From: Bacillota bacterium
Lineage (GTDB): Bacteria; Bacillota; Clostridia; Acetivibrionales; DTU013
Direction of reading: 5' to 3'
DNA length: 64,000 nucleotides
NCBI GenBank assembly: GCA_023426125.1
Contig: JAFABI010000056.1
Coordinates: forward strand, 26,803-90,802
A program made the position numbers and the translations under genes. How positions within the stretch are numbered: the stretch's first letter is position 1; each line of letters starts with the position of its first letter. Of this stretch, positions 26,009-34,984 are shown piece by piece. Under the pieces are notes generated by a model. It was not told where the DNA came from and did not search any database. It worked only from the letters and a program-made list of their open reading frames with translations.

Positions 26009-26709
26009 GCCTGTACCTCCGTCGTATCATCCTTCAAAAGCAGCAAACCCAGGCCTGCGGCCGTGATAATGGTTGTAATCAGGATCCAGCCGTCCGGAAC
26101 AATTTTAAATAGAGCAAGAAGTACATAGACAGCGCCTGAAATCAGCGACAGATAAAGAACATTCAAGGACTTCCTCACCTCAGGTATCAATAAGGCTGCA
26201 AACATTGCATACAGGCCTATCCCCAGGCTGTTCTGCACTACTGTGGGAAGAACCGTTCCGACCAGGTAGCCGGTTAAGGTTCCAAGAACCCATGAACCAT
26301 AGGAAGCGGTATGCAGCGAAAGTAAAAACGGCGTATCCAGCTTTTCTCCCTTCAGTGTGGAGATGGAAAAGGTTTCGTCCGTCACTCCGAAGGCGATAAA
26401 CGGCAGCCATTTTTTCTTAGCTTCCTTCAGCTTCACGGACAAAGACGCACTCATCATCAGATGCCGCAGGTTCAGCAAAAAAGTGGCGAAAATGATGTTG
26501 CCCGCAGCAACACCGGCCTTGATCAGGTCCAGCGCCATAAACTGGCTGGCGCCGGCAAATACGAAGATGGAAAAGAAACAGCTGTCCCGAAACGAGATGC
26601 CCACATTTTTAGAAAGCAGGCCGAAAGCCATGGCTACCGGAAAATAGCCGATGATGATAGGAAAGCCTGAAATTATCCCGCTTTTTAAGCTTTTATATGT
26701 ATTCCCCAC
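26005..26709 (-). CDS. azlC: AzlC-family branched-chain amino acid permease
   Basis: 234 aa and about six to seven spans. Family signatures GYFPVAMAFGLLSKNVGISF, FVFAGASQFMALDL and LNLRHLMMSASLSVKL. Exports branched-chain amino acids or analogues with AzlD. ATG at 26709. The two genes form a minimal operon. Confidence 0.9.
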   Translation of the reverse strand: MGNTYKSLKSGIISGFPIIIGYFPVAMAFGLLSKNVGISFRDSCFFSIFVFAGASQFMALDLIKAGVAAGNIIFATFLLNLRHLMMSASLSVKLKEAKKKWLPFIAFGVTDETFSISTLKGEKLDTPFLLSLHTASYGSWVLGTLTGYLVGTVLPTVVQNSLGIGLYAMFAALLIPEVRKSLNVLYLSLISGAVYVLLALFKIVPDGWILITTIITAAGLGLLLLKDDTTEVQA

Positions 26710-26753
26710 TTCTATCCCCCACTCAACTTATTGCCAGTTTGCGCTTACTATCA

Positions 26754-26990
26754 CGGGCGGACGGCCAATGGCCGCCCCTACACTGTATGTTTTACGGTGA
26801 ATGACTGCCCATACACCAAGTGTCTTACGGTCAATGGCCAGCCCCACATCATATGCTTTACAGACAATGGTTGCTCATGCATCAAGTGCCTGCGGTCAAT
26901 GGTTGGCCCTACACTGAATGCTTTACGGTCAATAGTTGCCCATACATCAAATGCCTTGCGGTCAATGGCCACCCTATGCGACAAAGAATC
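26754..26990. repeat. Tandem 33-base repeats grown from a family C palindrome
   Basis: Opens with a family C copy (GGGCGGACGGCCAATGGCCG, then CCCCTACAC). About six diverged units of exactly 33 bases follow, consensus TACATCAAATGCTTTACGGT then CAATGGTTGCCCA. Because the unit is a multiple of three, the minus strand stays open and would read 11-residue repeats (IDRKAFSVGPT-like). That frame has no ribosome site or own start outside gpsA, so it is not called as a gene. Confidence 0.75.
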
Positions 26991-27024
26991 GTCCCCTGTC
27001 GTACTCACCGAGTGGCAAACCTGC

Positions 27025-28047
27025 TCACCAGATGTCATTGAGCACATCCAGCTCCAATTCATGCGTCCTGTCTCTGGTCATCAGGTCGACAACCGCCTGT
27101 CTGGCACCTTTGCCTTCAAACAGGATCTTATATGCTTCCGTCGTTATAGGCATTTTCACATTTAATTCCGCCGCCAGCTTATATACAGGCTCCGTGGTGT
27201 ATACGCCCTCTACGACCATTTTAACTTCCTTTAAGGCTTCTTCAACGCTCCTGCCCTGTCCGATCAATATGCCGGCTCTCCTGTTCCTGCTGTGCATGCT
27301 GGTGCAGGTAACAATAAGGTCCCCGATCCCTGCCAGCCCCGAGAAGGTCTGTATCTGCGCCCCCATAGCGCTCCCCAGCCGTGATATTTCCGCTATGCCC
27401 CTGGTCATTAAGGCCGCCTTGGTATTGTCTCCGAAGCCGAGGCCGTCCGAAATGCCTGCGCAAAGGGCAATTACATTTTTAATCGCACCACCCAGCTCCA
27501 CTCCGGTGATATCGGGATTGGTATATACGCGGAACCTGGGAGACATGAAGCAATCCTGTACCAATTCCGCCGCCGCCCTGCTTTCGGATGCAGCCACATA
27601 TGCCGTAGGAATCCCTTTTGAAAGCTCCTCCGCATGGCAGGGCCCCGACATGGCCACGACCTCCGCCGACGGAATTTCCTGCTTTATGACCTCCGACATC
27701 CTGAATCCGGTGCCCTTTTCAAGACCTTTTGAAAAACACACGACCACCTTTTGTTCTTTTATTTGTGAAGACATCCTGATGACATTTTGTCTTATCGTCT
27801 GGGACGGAATTACCAGCACCAGAATGTCCGAATAGCTTATGGTTTCAGTCAAATCCGCGGTGCAAACCACCTTTTCCGGCACCACCGCCCCCGGCAGCTT
27901 TTCCTTTTGCTCCCGGAAGGTGTTGATCATTTCCACTTCTTCCATGAAGGGCGACCACATTCTGACATTGTGCCCATTATTGGCCAGAAGGATTGAAACG
28001 GCTGTTCCCATGCTACCTGCGCCTATTACAGAAATGTTCCTATCCAT
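27025..28047 (-). CDS. gpsA: Glycerol-3-phosphate dehydrogenase [NAD(P)+]
   Basis: 340 aa. Makes sn-glycerol-3-phosphate for phospholipids. N-terminal Rossmann motif VIGAGSMGTAVSILLANNGH, then SKGLEKGTG, MSGPCHAEE and the catalytic region ELGGAIKNVIALCAGISDGL and GLAGIGDLIVTC. ATG 28047 has GGAGGG just upstream; longer readings enter plsY. It overlaps plsY by 8 bases, a two-gene unit for glycerolipid synthesis. Confidence 0.95.
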   Translation of the reverse strand: MDRNISVIGAGSMGTAVSILLANNGHNVRMWSPFMEEVEMINTFREQKEKLPGAVVPEKVVCTADLTETISYSDILVLVIPSQTIRQNVIRMSSQIKEQKVVVCFSKGLEKGTGFRMSEVIKQEIPSAEVVAMSGPCHAEELSKGIPTAYVAASESRAAAELVQDCFMSPRFRVYTNPDITGVELGGAIKNVIALCAGISDGLGFGDNTKAALMTRGIAEISRLGSAMGAQIQTFSGLAGIGDLIVTCTSMHSRNRRAGILIGQGRSVEEALKEVKMVVEGVYTTEPVYKLAAELNVKMPITTEAYKILFEGKGARQAVVDLMTRDRTHELELDVLNDIW

Positions 28048-28651
28048 TTTTGCCCTCCGGTTTTTTTGCTCCCAGCTTTGATTCCTTCCCCGCCAGCAGC
28101 CGTTTGATATTGTCATGGTGCAGGACAATAATCATAATCCCTATAATGGCAGAAAAGATAATATTGACCGTATCCCTTCCAAACGCCAGAGAAACGAAAG
28201 GAAACAACGCCGCACCGATCATGGAGCCAAGGGATACATACCTTGTGATCGCAACAACGACAATAAAAACGCCCAGCAGCAGCAGCGCTATTTGCCAATC
28301 CATCATTAGCAAAACCGCCAGGGAGGTCAGGACCCCTCTTCCACCTTTAAAGCCGAAATATACCGGCCAATTGTGACCTGCAATCGCTGCGAGGCCGCCT
28401 ATCATACCGCCTATAGGCTCACCATACAAGCTCAAACCGATCAAGTAGGCCACAATGCCTTTCAGCATATCGCCTATAAGTGCAAACAACGCGGCCTTTT
28501 TGCCCAGCGTCCGCAATGTATTGGTTGTGCCCGCATTACCGCTGCCGTGCTTCCTTATATCAATTCCGTAAAACTTTCCCACGATCATGGAACTGTTCAA
28601 GCTGCCCAGCAAATAGCCCGCAACCGCTGCCACTACCAAGAATATCGTCAT
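28040..28651 (-). CDS. plsY: Acyl-phosphate:glycerol-3-phosphate acyltransferase
   Basis: 203 aa with five to six membrane spans. Motifs GYLLGSLNSSMIVGK, HGSGNAGTTNTLRTLGKK and GHNWPVYFGFKGGRGV are the three conserved PlsY loops. Adds the first acyl chain to glycerol-3-phosphate supplied by GpsA. ATG at 28651. Confidence 0.95.
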   Translation of the reverse strand: MTIFLVVAAVAGYLLGSLNSSMIVGKFYGIDIRKHGSGNAGTTNTLRTLGKKAALFALIGDMLKGIVAYLIGLSLYGEPIGGMIGGLAAIAGHNWPVYFGFKGGRGVLTSLAVLLMMDWQIALLLLGVFIVVVAITRYVSLGSMIGAALFPFVSLAFGRDTVNIIFSAIIGIMIIVLHHDNIKRLLAGKESKLGAKKPEGKNG

Positions 28652-28723
28652 ACAAATCCACTCCTCACCCAGTCATTTAAATACGATTACCATTATCTTT
28701 TTTCCCGCCAATGACAAATAAAG

Positions 28724-30055
28724 TTAAATTTGTTCCTTTTCGTTTTTCTCCCTGTGAATAAACCTTATTGGCGTGCCTTCAAAGCCGAAGCTCTTCCGCA
28801 GCTGGTTTTCGATATATCTTTCATAGGAATAGTGGAACAGCTCCATGTTGTTGACAAAGATGACAAATTCGGGCGGCTTTACACCCGCCTGGGTGGCATA
28901 ATACAATTTCAGCCGCTTGCCTTTGTCCGAAGGCGGCTGCACCATGGCTGTCGCCTCATTGATCACATCGTTGAGCATCCCGGTGGAAATCCTCAAAGCC
29001 GCCTGGTTGGATACAAATTTTATAAGCTCATAGAGCTTTCCCACCCGCTGCCCTGTTTTTGCAGAAATGAAAACAATGGGGGCATAGGTCATAAAGCCCA
29101 GACCTTCGTAGACCCTTTTCCTGTATTCCTCCAGCGTGCCCGTTTCTTTTTCAACCAGATCCCATTTGTTCACCACAATAATGGACGCCTTCCCCTGTTC
29201 ATGCGCGTAGCCTGCGATTTTGGAATCCTGTTCGGTGACGCCGTCCTTGGCGTCGATCATGATCAGGCAAACGTTGGCTCTCTCAACCGCGGACCACGCA
29301 CGGATGATGCTGTATTTTTCGATATTCTCTACGATTCTGCTTTTTCTTCTGATTCCGGCAGTATCGATAAACACATATTTGTCTTCACCGTTTTCCACAT
29401 AGGTATCTATAGCGTCGCGGGTAGTACCCGGGATGTCGCTGACGATTACCCTGTCTTCGCCCAGAATCTTGTTTATCAGAGACGATTTCCCCGCATTCGG
29501 CTTGCCTATGACCGCCACTTTGACTACTTCGTCCTCATATTCTTCCTCATCCGATTCCGGAAAGTACTTGAAAATCTCGTCCAGCAGGTCGCCCATGCCC
29601 AGTCCGTGGACCGATGAAATGGTCATGACCTCGCCGATGGCCAGATTGTAGAATTCGTATATTTCCGCCGGCGGTTCGCCTATCTTGTCCACCTTGTTGG
29701 CGACAAGGATCACCGGCTTTGCCGATTTCCGCAGCATGGTGGCGATTTCCCCATCGGTGGCGGTCATACCGTCTTTGGCATCCACCATGAATACAATGAC
29801 GTCCGCCATCTCGATGGCCATCTCCGCCTGCCTTTTCATCTGCTGCATGATCTGGTTTTCCGAGTAGGGCTCTATACCGCCGGTATCTATCAAGGTGAAT
29901 TTCCTGCTTCTCCACTCCACCTCGGTGTAAATCCTGTCCCTCGTAACTCCGGGGGTATCCTCAACAATTGAAATCCTCTTTCCCGCTATGTAGTTGAAAA
30001 ACGTGGACTTACCGACGTTTGGCCTGCCTACTACCGCAACTACAGGTTTTGCCAT
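28724..30055 (-). CDS. der: Ribosome-biogenesis GTPase Der (EngA)
   Basis: 443 aa with two tandem G domains, each with its P-loop (VVGRPNVGKSTFFN at about 9; VIGKPNAGKSSLIN at about 182), DTPG/DTAG and NKVD/NKWD motifs, and a C-terminal KH-like domain. Required for 50S subunit assembly. Two adjacent ATGs exist (30058, 30055); the second is better placed from the GGAGG site. It overlaps the stop of the DUF512 gene, a coupled pair. Confidence 0.96.
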   Translation of the reverse strand: MAKPVVAVVGRPNVGKSTFFNYIAGKRISIVEDTPGVTRDRIYTEVEWRSRKFTLIDTGGIEPYSENQIMQQMKRQAEMAIEMADVIVFMVDAKDGMTATDGEIATMLRKSAKPVILVANKVDKIGEPPAEIYEFYNLAIGEVMTISSVHGLGMGDLLDEIFKYFPESDEEEYEDEVVKVAVIGKPNAGKSSLINKILGEDRVIVSDIPGTTRDAIDTYVENGEDKYVFIDTAGIRRKSRIVENIEKYSIIRAWSAVERANVCLIMIDAKDGVTEQDSKIAGYAHEQGKASIIVVNKWDLVEKETGTLEEYRKRVYEGLGFMTYAPIVFISAKTGQRVGKLYELIKFVSNQAALRISTGMLNDVINEATAMVQPPSDKGKRLKLYYATQAGVKPPEFVIFVNNMELFHYSYERYIENQLRKSFGFEGTPIRFIHREKNEKEQI

Positions 30056-31392
30056 CATTTACCTCCCAGGATCTTATTTATAAAATCCTCTCCGCTGTTT
30101 TCCACAATGGTGACCTTGACATCCAGGCTCTCTGAAAGCCTTGCAACCGTAAAGTCATCCAGGAATATTTCCTCGCCGGCCTTCAGCATGCTTCTGGAAA
30201 TCAGCAGTTCCCGGCCGAGGGAAGCTCCCTTCAATTGCTCTGCGACGTCCTTTCCCGTTAGAAGACCGGTCACAGTGACATTTTCTCCAAAAAAAACATT
30301 TTTTATCGGATACACAGCCACTTTTAAGTTATTATATCTTTTTTCCAGCCTGTCCGCCATTTCTTTTATAAAATTATAAACCGACACTCCGGTGGCAATG
30401 CTTACGACCCTTTCCCCGCCATCTCTACGGACGGCTTCACTTTCCTCCAGGCTCTCAAAATATCCGTCAAATTCATTTTTAAACAGCGCCACCAGCCCCA
30501 CCCCGTTTTCCAGTTGGGGGAAATCTTCATACGCGCTGTATTCGGGAAGGTCAATTTCAGACATGATGTAAAACTCATCCGCAAGGTATACGATTCTCGC
30601 TCCCTTTTCCCGTAAAAATGTTTCCTGCCGCTTTTCCACCTGCCGTACCACTTCCAGGGACGAATCCCGGTCAAAAGGGCGGAGCCTGTACAAGCCCTGA
30701 CGCCATCTGGTCAGGCCTACCGGTACGACGGAAATGCTCGACATGCCCGGATAGAGCTCTGACAACTCGGAAATGGTTCTATCCAGCTCACTGCCATCAT
30801 TTATTTCCCTGCATAATACGATCTGGGTGTTGACGAAGATACCGCCTTCCACCAGCTTTTTTATTTTATCCAGCACATCGCCGCCGAACCTGCTTCCAAG
30901 CATAAACCGCCTGAGCTCCGGATTGGTCGTATGGACGGAAACATTGATGGGGGACATTTTATACCTGATGATACGGTCAAGGTCTTCACCGTTCATATTG
31001 GTCAGGGTGACATAATTTCCCGAAAGATAGGACAATCTCGAGTCGTCATCCTTGAAATAAACCGTTTTTCGCATGCCCCGGGGCAGCTGGTCGATAAAAC
31101 AAAAGATGCATTGATTGGTGCAGCTTTTTGAAGCATCCATCAGTGAATCCTCAAATTCCATGCCCAGGTCCTCATACTGCTCCTTCTCCACTTCGATCTC
31201 CCAGACTTCGCCGTCCTTCTTCTGCAGGACGAGGGTCAGGGTTTCTTCGGAGGTGAGGTACCTGTAATCAAAAATATCTTTTATTTTTTCACCGTTTATG
31301 GACACCAGTATGTCTCCCGCCTCGATACCCGCTTCACAGGCAATGCTTCCCGCTTCGACAGCCGATACGGCAACCTTTGGTTTTTTGCTCAA
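30055..31392 (-). CDS. DUF512 protein: PDZ plus radical-SAM-like domain
   Basis: 445 aa. An N-terminal PDZ-like region (AGDILVSINGEKIKDIFDY) is followed by a radical-SAM-type cluster motif, CTNQCIFCFIDQLP (C-x3-C-x2-C, about residue 92), then the DUF512 domain with LTNMNGEDLDRIIRY. Start is TTG 31392 with GGAGG 5 bases upstream; an earlier ATG would lie inside the terminator hairpin. Function unknown. Pairing with der is common in Clostridia as I recall it, which hints at a link to translation or RNA. Confidence 0.85.
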   Translation of the reverse strand: MSKKPKVAVSAVEAGSIACEAGIEAGDILVSINGEKIKDIFDYRYLTSEETLTLVLQKKDGEVWEIEVEKEQYEDLGMEFEDSLMDASKSCTNQCIFCFIDQLPRGMRKTVYFKDDDSRLSYLSGNYVTLTNMNGEDLDRIIRYKMSPINVSVHTTNPELRRFMLGSRFGGDVLDKIKKLVEGGIFVNTQIVLCREINDGSELDRTISELSELYPGMSSISVVPVGLTRWRQGLYRLRPFDRDSSLEVVRQVEKRQETFLREKGARIVYLADEFYIMSEIDLPEYSAYEDFPQLENGVGLVALFKNEFDGYFESLEESEAVRRDGGERVVSIATGVSVYNFIKEMADRLEKRYNNLKVAVYPIKNVFFGENVTVTGLLTGKDVAEQLKGASLGRELLISRSMLKAGEEIFLDDFTVARLSESLDVKVTIVENSGEDFINKILGGK

Positions 31393-31405
31393 AACAACCT
31401 CCAAA

Positions 31406-31441
31406 AGCAAAATAAAAGCAGCAGGCATAGCCAACTGCTTT
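31406..31441 (-). terminator. Terminator or attenuator between rpmF and the DUF512 gene
   Basis: On the minus strand AAAGCAG..CTGCTTT with an inner GGC/GCC pair, then TTTTATTTT. It lies after R2 and directly before the DUF512 ribosome site, so read-through would set DUF512-der expression. Confidence 0.65.
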
Positions 31442-31448
31442 CACTCGA

Positions 31449-31480
31449 TGTTTCATTCCCGCACCCATATGGGGTGCGAC
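31449..31480 (-). repeat. Solitary type I-C CRISPR-repeat-like sequence R2
   Basis: On the minus strand it begins GTCGCACCCCATATGGGTGC and ends GGGAATGAAACA. The stem is intact and the 3' handle is slightly decayed. It lies 7 bases after the rpmF stop, upstream of and in line with the DUF512 gene. Confidence 0.62.
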
Positions 31481-31487
31481 CGTTTAC

Positions 31488-31673
31488 CTATTTTGCTTCA
31501 GCTTCTTTGACTACTTCCTTGCCGTCATAATAACCACATTCTTTACAAACGATATGAGGGACTTTCAAGGAATGACACTGCGGACAGCTGATCAAGCCGG
31601 GCTGTGACAATTTCCACTGTGACCTTCTCATTCCCGTTCTGGCTTTGGACCATTTGCGTTTTGGGTTTGCCAT
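31488..31673 (-). CDS. rpmF: 50S ribosomal protein L32
   Basis: 61 aa. MANPKRKWSKARTGMRRSQW is the standard L32 start; the zinc-binding pairs CPQCH and CKECG follow (about residues 30-46). ATG 31673 has GGGAGG upstream. It follows yceD, the usual yceD-rpmF pair. Confidence 0.97.
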   Translation of the reverse strand: MANPKRKWSKARTGMRRSQWKLSQPGLISCPQCHSLKVPHIVCKECGYYDGKEVVKEAEAK

Positions 31674-31692
31674 ATTTACACCTCCCTGATTT

Positions 31693-31728
31693 TCTTCAAT
31701 CCACGCTCCCCCCTGTGTAGGGAGCATC
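31693..31728 (-). repeat. Solitary type I-C CRISPR-repeat-like sequence R3
   Basis: On the minus strand it has a GCTCCC..GGGAGC stem and the 3' end AGCGTGGATTGAAGA. The loop is two or three bases longer than in R1. It ends 19 bases before the rpmF start, just ahead of its ribosome site. Confidence 0.68.
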
Positions 31729-31765
31729 CTGGCGAGCCGGTGGTTACCGACTGTTCCGGTTTATT

Positions 31766-32272
31766 TCAATGCTTCTTATCAAAAAAATCTTTGAGCGATT
31801 CCATCTGCAGATTCACAGAATCCTCGTTGCAGCTGCACGGTCCTTCATTCAGGTTAGCTCCGCATTTTTGGCACAACCCTTTGCAATCCTGGGTACAAAC
31901 CTGGCGCATAGGAAAATTGAGAATGATATTGTCCTCAATAATTTTATCCAGCTCCAAAAAATTGCCCGTATACGTGTAGGCATCCAGCTCATCGATCTCC
32001 GATTTACCGTTGACGATGCTTTCAAACACTTCGATGGCAAGCTGTCTTTCAATCTCCCCAAGACATCTGAAGCATCGAACCTTGTACCCGGTTTCCAACC
32101 GTCCGTCTAGTTCAAGTATACCATTCATATTCGTCAGGTTTCCGTTGAAGCTGATGGGTTTGCTTATTTTATAGCCATCCATCAACTGCATACCGACAAT
32201 CTTGTCTTCCAGAAAACTCAATGCCAGTGATGCGCCGTTCACCCTTGTAATATCGGATATATCAACTTTCAT
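31766..32272 (-). CDS. yceD: YceD/DUF177 family protein
   Basis: 168 aa from ATG 32272 (MKVDISDITRVNGASLALSF), the usual family start. The C-terminal part has the Cys pairs CTQDCKGLCQKCG and ends with a short acidic/aromatic tail (ESLKDFFDKKH). The family is linked to 23S rRNA/50S assembly and sits with rpmF in most bacteria. A longer reading from 32317 would translate R5 and is less likely. Confidence 0.9.
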   Translation of the reverse strand: MKVDISDITRVNGASLALSFLEDKIVGMQLMDGYKISKPISFNGNLTNMNGILELDGRLETGYKVRCFRCLGEIERQLAIEVFESIVNGKSEIDELDAYTYTGNFLELDKIIEDNIILNFPMRQVCTQDCKGLCQKCGANLNEGPCSCNEDSVNLQMESLKDFFDKKH

Positions 32273-32273
32273 C

Positions 32274-32305
32274 TTCTCAATCGCCGTACCCACGCGGGAT
32301 ACCGC
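32274..32305 (-). repeat. Weak CRISPR-repeat-like sequence R5
   Basis: Gap-free alignment to the type I-C repeat gives about 19 of 32 matches by eye, including CGTGGGTAC and GCGATTGAGAA. It ends one base before the yceD ATG and is 12 bases from R4. Much more diverged than the others; may be chance. Confidence 0.35.
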
Positions 32306-32317
32306 TATTCCTCTCAT

Positions 32318-32350
32318 ATTTCAATCTACGCCCCCCTTGCAGGGAGCGGC
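32318..32350 (-). repeat. Solitary type I-C CRISPR-repeat-like sequence R4
   Basis: On the minus strand it begins GCCGCTCCCTGC and ends GGGGCGTAGATTGAAAT. It keeps the stem and the ATTGAAAT handle. It lies in the yceD leader in sense orientation. Confidence 0.68.
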
Positions 32351-32416
32351 TTAAGGTTGAAAACCGACAAATGATATTATACTAACGAATGGTAGTATTG
32401 TCAAGGCAATTTATTT

Positions 32417-33607
32417 TTAAATCAGCTGCATTGTCTCTCTTGCGATGGCCAGTTCCTCGTTGGTGGGAATGACCAGTGACCTCACGGTCGCACCCGGAGC
32501 ACTGATATCAAGCTCCTTGCCCCTGATCTCATTCTTATCCCAATCCACCTTGATGCCCATATAATCCATCCCCTCAAGGATTCCTTTTCTTACAATACCG
32601 TTGTTTTCACCAATACCGGCGGTAAATATGACCGCATCCACACCGTTTACGACAGCCGCATATTCACCGATATACTTTTTGGCCCTGTAGCAGAAAATAT
32701 CAATGGCGAGCTGAGCTCTTTCATTGCCTGCATCGGCTGCGGCATGGATGTCCCTGAAATCGCTGCTGACGCCGGAAATTCCAAGCACTCCCGATTTCTT
32801 GTTCAGATAGTCGTTAATATCCTTGACCGACATACTCTCCTTATTCATAAGATAAGAGATCACTGCCGGGTCGATTGTTCCGCTCCTTGTCCCCATGGCA
32901 AGACCGGCCAAAGGCGTGTAGCCCATGCTGGTCTCCACTGATTTTCCATATTTGATTGCACAAACGCTGGCGCCATTTCCAAGGTGGCAGGAGATAAGCT
33001 TCAATTCCTCAAGAGGCTTTTTCAGCATTGCTGCCGCTCTTTGTGCGACATACTTGTGCGAGGTGCCATGGAAGCCGTATTTTCGAACGCCGTATTTTTC
33101 ATAAATTTCATATGGCAGTGCATAGAGGTACGCATGTTTGGGCATTGTCTGATGAAAAGCCGTATCAAACACCGCTACCATGGGAATCCCCGGCATGATA
33201 TTCTGGCATGCTTCAATGCCTGTAATATTGGGAGGATTGTGAAGGGGCGCCAGCTCTATGCATTCCCTTATGGCATTCATTACCTGGTCGTCGATGATCA
33301 CTGAGTTGTGAAATTTTTCGCCGCCATGGACAACACGATGGCCTACTGCGTTGATTTCCGACATTTCCTTGATAACTCCGATTTTTTCATCGGTAAGGAC
33401 ACGGATCACTTCCTTGATAGCCGCTTTATGATTGCTCATGTCCTTATCGATGACAACCGTATCCGTCCCGGTCTTTGAGTGCTTGATGAAGGAATTGTCA
33501 ATTCCGATTCTGTCACAAAGCCCCTTTGCCAGAACGCTCTCGTCCGTCATATCGATCAGCTGGTATTTCAAGGATGAACTGCCTGTATTGATAACTAAAA
33601 TCTTCAT
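32417..33607 (-). CDS. ackA: Acetate kinase
   Basis: 396 aa. Converts acetyl phosphate and ADP to acetate and ATP. N-terminal MKILVINTGSSSLKYQLID, catalytic region VFDTAFHQTMP (about 146-156), GNGASVCAIKYGKSVETSMG and the GIGENNGIVR nucleotide motif. ATG at 33607. It follows pta on the same strand with a 169-base gap containing GC-rich hairpins; together they form the acetate pathway for substrate-level ATP. Confidence 0.97.
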   Translation of the reverse strand: MKILVINTGSSSLKYQLIDMTDESVLAKGLCDRIGIDNSFIKHSKTGTDTVVIDKDMSNHKAAIKEVIRVLTDEKIGVIKEMSEINAVGHRVVHGGEKFHNSVIIDDQVMNAIRECIELAPLHNPPNITGIEACQNIMPGIPMVAVFDTAFHQTMPKHAYLYALPYEIYEKYGVRKYGFHGTSHKYVAQRAAAMLKKPLEELKLISCHLGNGASVCAIKYGKSVETSMGYTPLAGLAMGTRSGTIDPAVISYLMNKESMSVKDINDYLNKKSGVLGISGVSSDFRDIHAAADAGNERAQLAIDIFCYRAKKYIGEYAAVVNGVDAVIFTAGIGENNGIVRKGILEGMDYMGIKVDWDKNEIRGKELDISAPGATVRSLVIPTNEELAIARETMQLI

Positions 33608-33776
33608 TTATTATCGCTCCTTTTCCAAAGGGGACATTCCCCGGCATAGCCTTAAGAAGGAAGGGGTGTGTCCCTGTCTTTTCTCTAACATTTCCCGGCG
33701 CACTATCCATCGCCGGGGAGGTGTGTTCCAGGTTGCATGGTCGGGCAGTCGACGAAGTCAACGACCAGCCGCTGTC

Positions 33777-34769
33777 CTAAAGATTCTGTGCCTGGACCGC
33801 CGTAATCGCCACCACGCCTACGATATCCTCCGCACTGCAGCCTCTGGACAGGTCGTTTACCGGCTTTGCGATACCCTGGGTTACAGGGCCGTAGGCTTCG
33901 GCTTTTGCCAGCCTTTGAGTCAGTTTATATGCAATGTTGCCGCAATTCAAATCAGGGAATATCAAAACATTGGCCTGGCCTGCAACGGAGCTACCCGGCG
34001 ATTTGGACTTTCCAACGGAAGGTACAAGGGCGGCGTCGGCCTGGAGCTCGCCGTCCAGCATCAGATCCGGCGCTTTCTCCTTTGCCAGCTTTGTTGCTGC
34101 AATCACTTTTTCCGTCAATTCGCTTTTTGCACTGCCATAGGTTGAATAGGAAAGCATTGCAACCTTGGGTTCGGCCTGGACAAGGCTCTTGAAGGATTTG
34201 GCCGAGGCCAGCGCGATTTCCGACAAATCCTCGGCATTGGGATTTTCAACAAGGCCGCTGTCGGAGTAGACAAATACTCCGTCGCTGCCATATTCGCAAT
34301 CGGGAACTACCATGACAAAAAAGGCGGAAACCAGCTTTGTGCCCGGAGCGGTTTTTAGAATCTGCAAAGCCGGACGCAGCGTATCTGCCGTGGAATGAAC
34401 GGCTCCGGAAACCATACCGTCCGCCATACCCATTTTTACCATCATAACGCCCCAGTAAAGCTCATCCTTGATGACCTCTCTTGCCTTCTCAAGGGTCATT
34501 CCTTTCGCCTTCCTCATTTCATAGAAGGCCTGGGCGAATTCTTCATATTTGTCCGAGGTTTCCGGATCGACGATGGTTGCTTTTGAAATGTCCAGATTCC
34601 CCGCCAGCTTCTTAACGGCCTCTCCCTTACCTACAAGGACGATGTTTGCCAGGCCTCTTTCCTGCACCATTGCAGCTGCCTGGATGGTTCTTATGTCTGA
34701 GCTTTCGGGAAGAACGATGGTCTTTATGTCCTTTTTGGCTCTCTCACTGATTTTTTCAAGAAAATTCAT
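33777..34769 (-). CDS. pta: Phosphate acetyltransferase
   Basis: 330 aa, the short form without the N-terminal DRTGG extension. Converts acetyl-CoA and phosphate to acetyl phosphate. MNFLEKISERAKKDIKTIVL, GMADGMVSGAVHSTADTLRP (about 133-152), YSTYGSAKSE and FPDLNCGNIAYKLTQRL are family signatures. First gene of the pta-ackA unit. ATG at 34769. Confidence 0.96.
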   Translation of the reverse strand: MNFLEKISERAKKDIKTIVLPESSDIRTIQAAAMVQERGLANIVLVGKGEAVKKLAGNLDISKATIVDPETSDKYEEFAQAFYEMRKAKGMTLEKAREVIKDELYWGVMMVKMGMADGMVSGAVHSTADTLRPALQILKTAPGTKLVSAFFVMVVPDCEYGSDGVFVYSDSGLVENPNAEDLSEIALASAKSFKSLVQAEPKVAMLSYSTYGSAKSELTEKVIAATKLAKEKAPDLMLDGELQADAALVPSVGKSKSPGSSVAGQANVLIFPDLNCGNIAYKLTQRLAKAEAYGPVTQGIAKPVNDLSRGCSAEDIVGVVAITAVQAQNL

Positions 34770-34984
34770 TCTATTGCCCTTTCACAATTTATTACCAGGT
34801 GCTAATATCTGCTTATATCAAGCATTTCCCGGCCATTACTATTATATACAAAACGTTTATTGTATACAAGATAAGAATTGTCAAAAAATTAACTTTGTAA
34901 AAATATGAAGAATTATTTACAAAAATCTGCTGAAAAAATATAAGGCAGCGGGAAGGACGATGGCGGAACCTCACCTACCTGCGT

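Noticed and set aside
26778..27062. Minus-strand open frame with 11-residue repeats
   Set aside because: It is an effect of 33-base tandem repeats; its start is inside gpsA in another frame and there is no ribosome site.
24289..32350. A true CRISPR array or cas locus
   Set aside because: The repeat-like sequences are single copies without spacers, and no cas gene is in the window.
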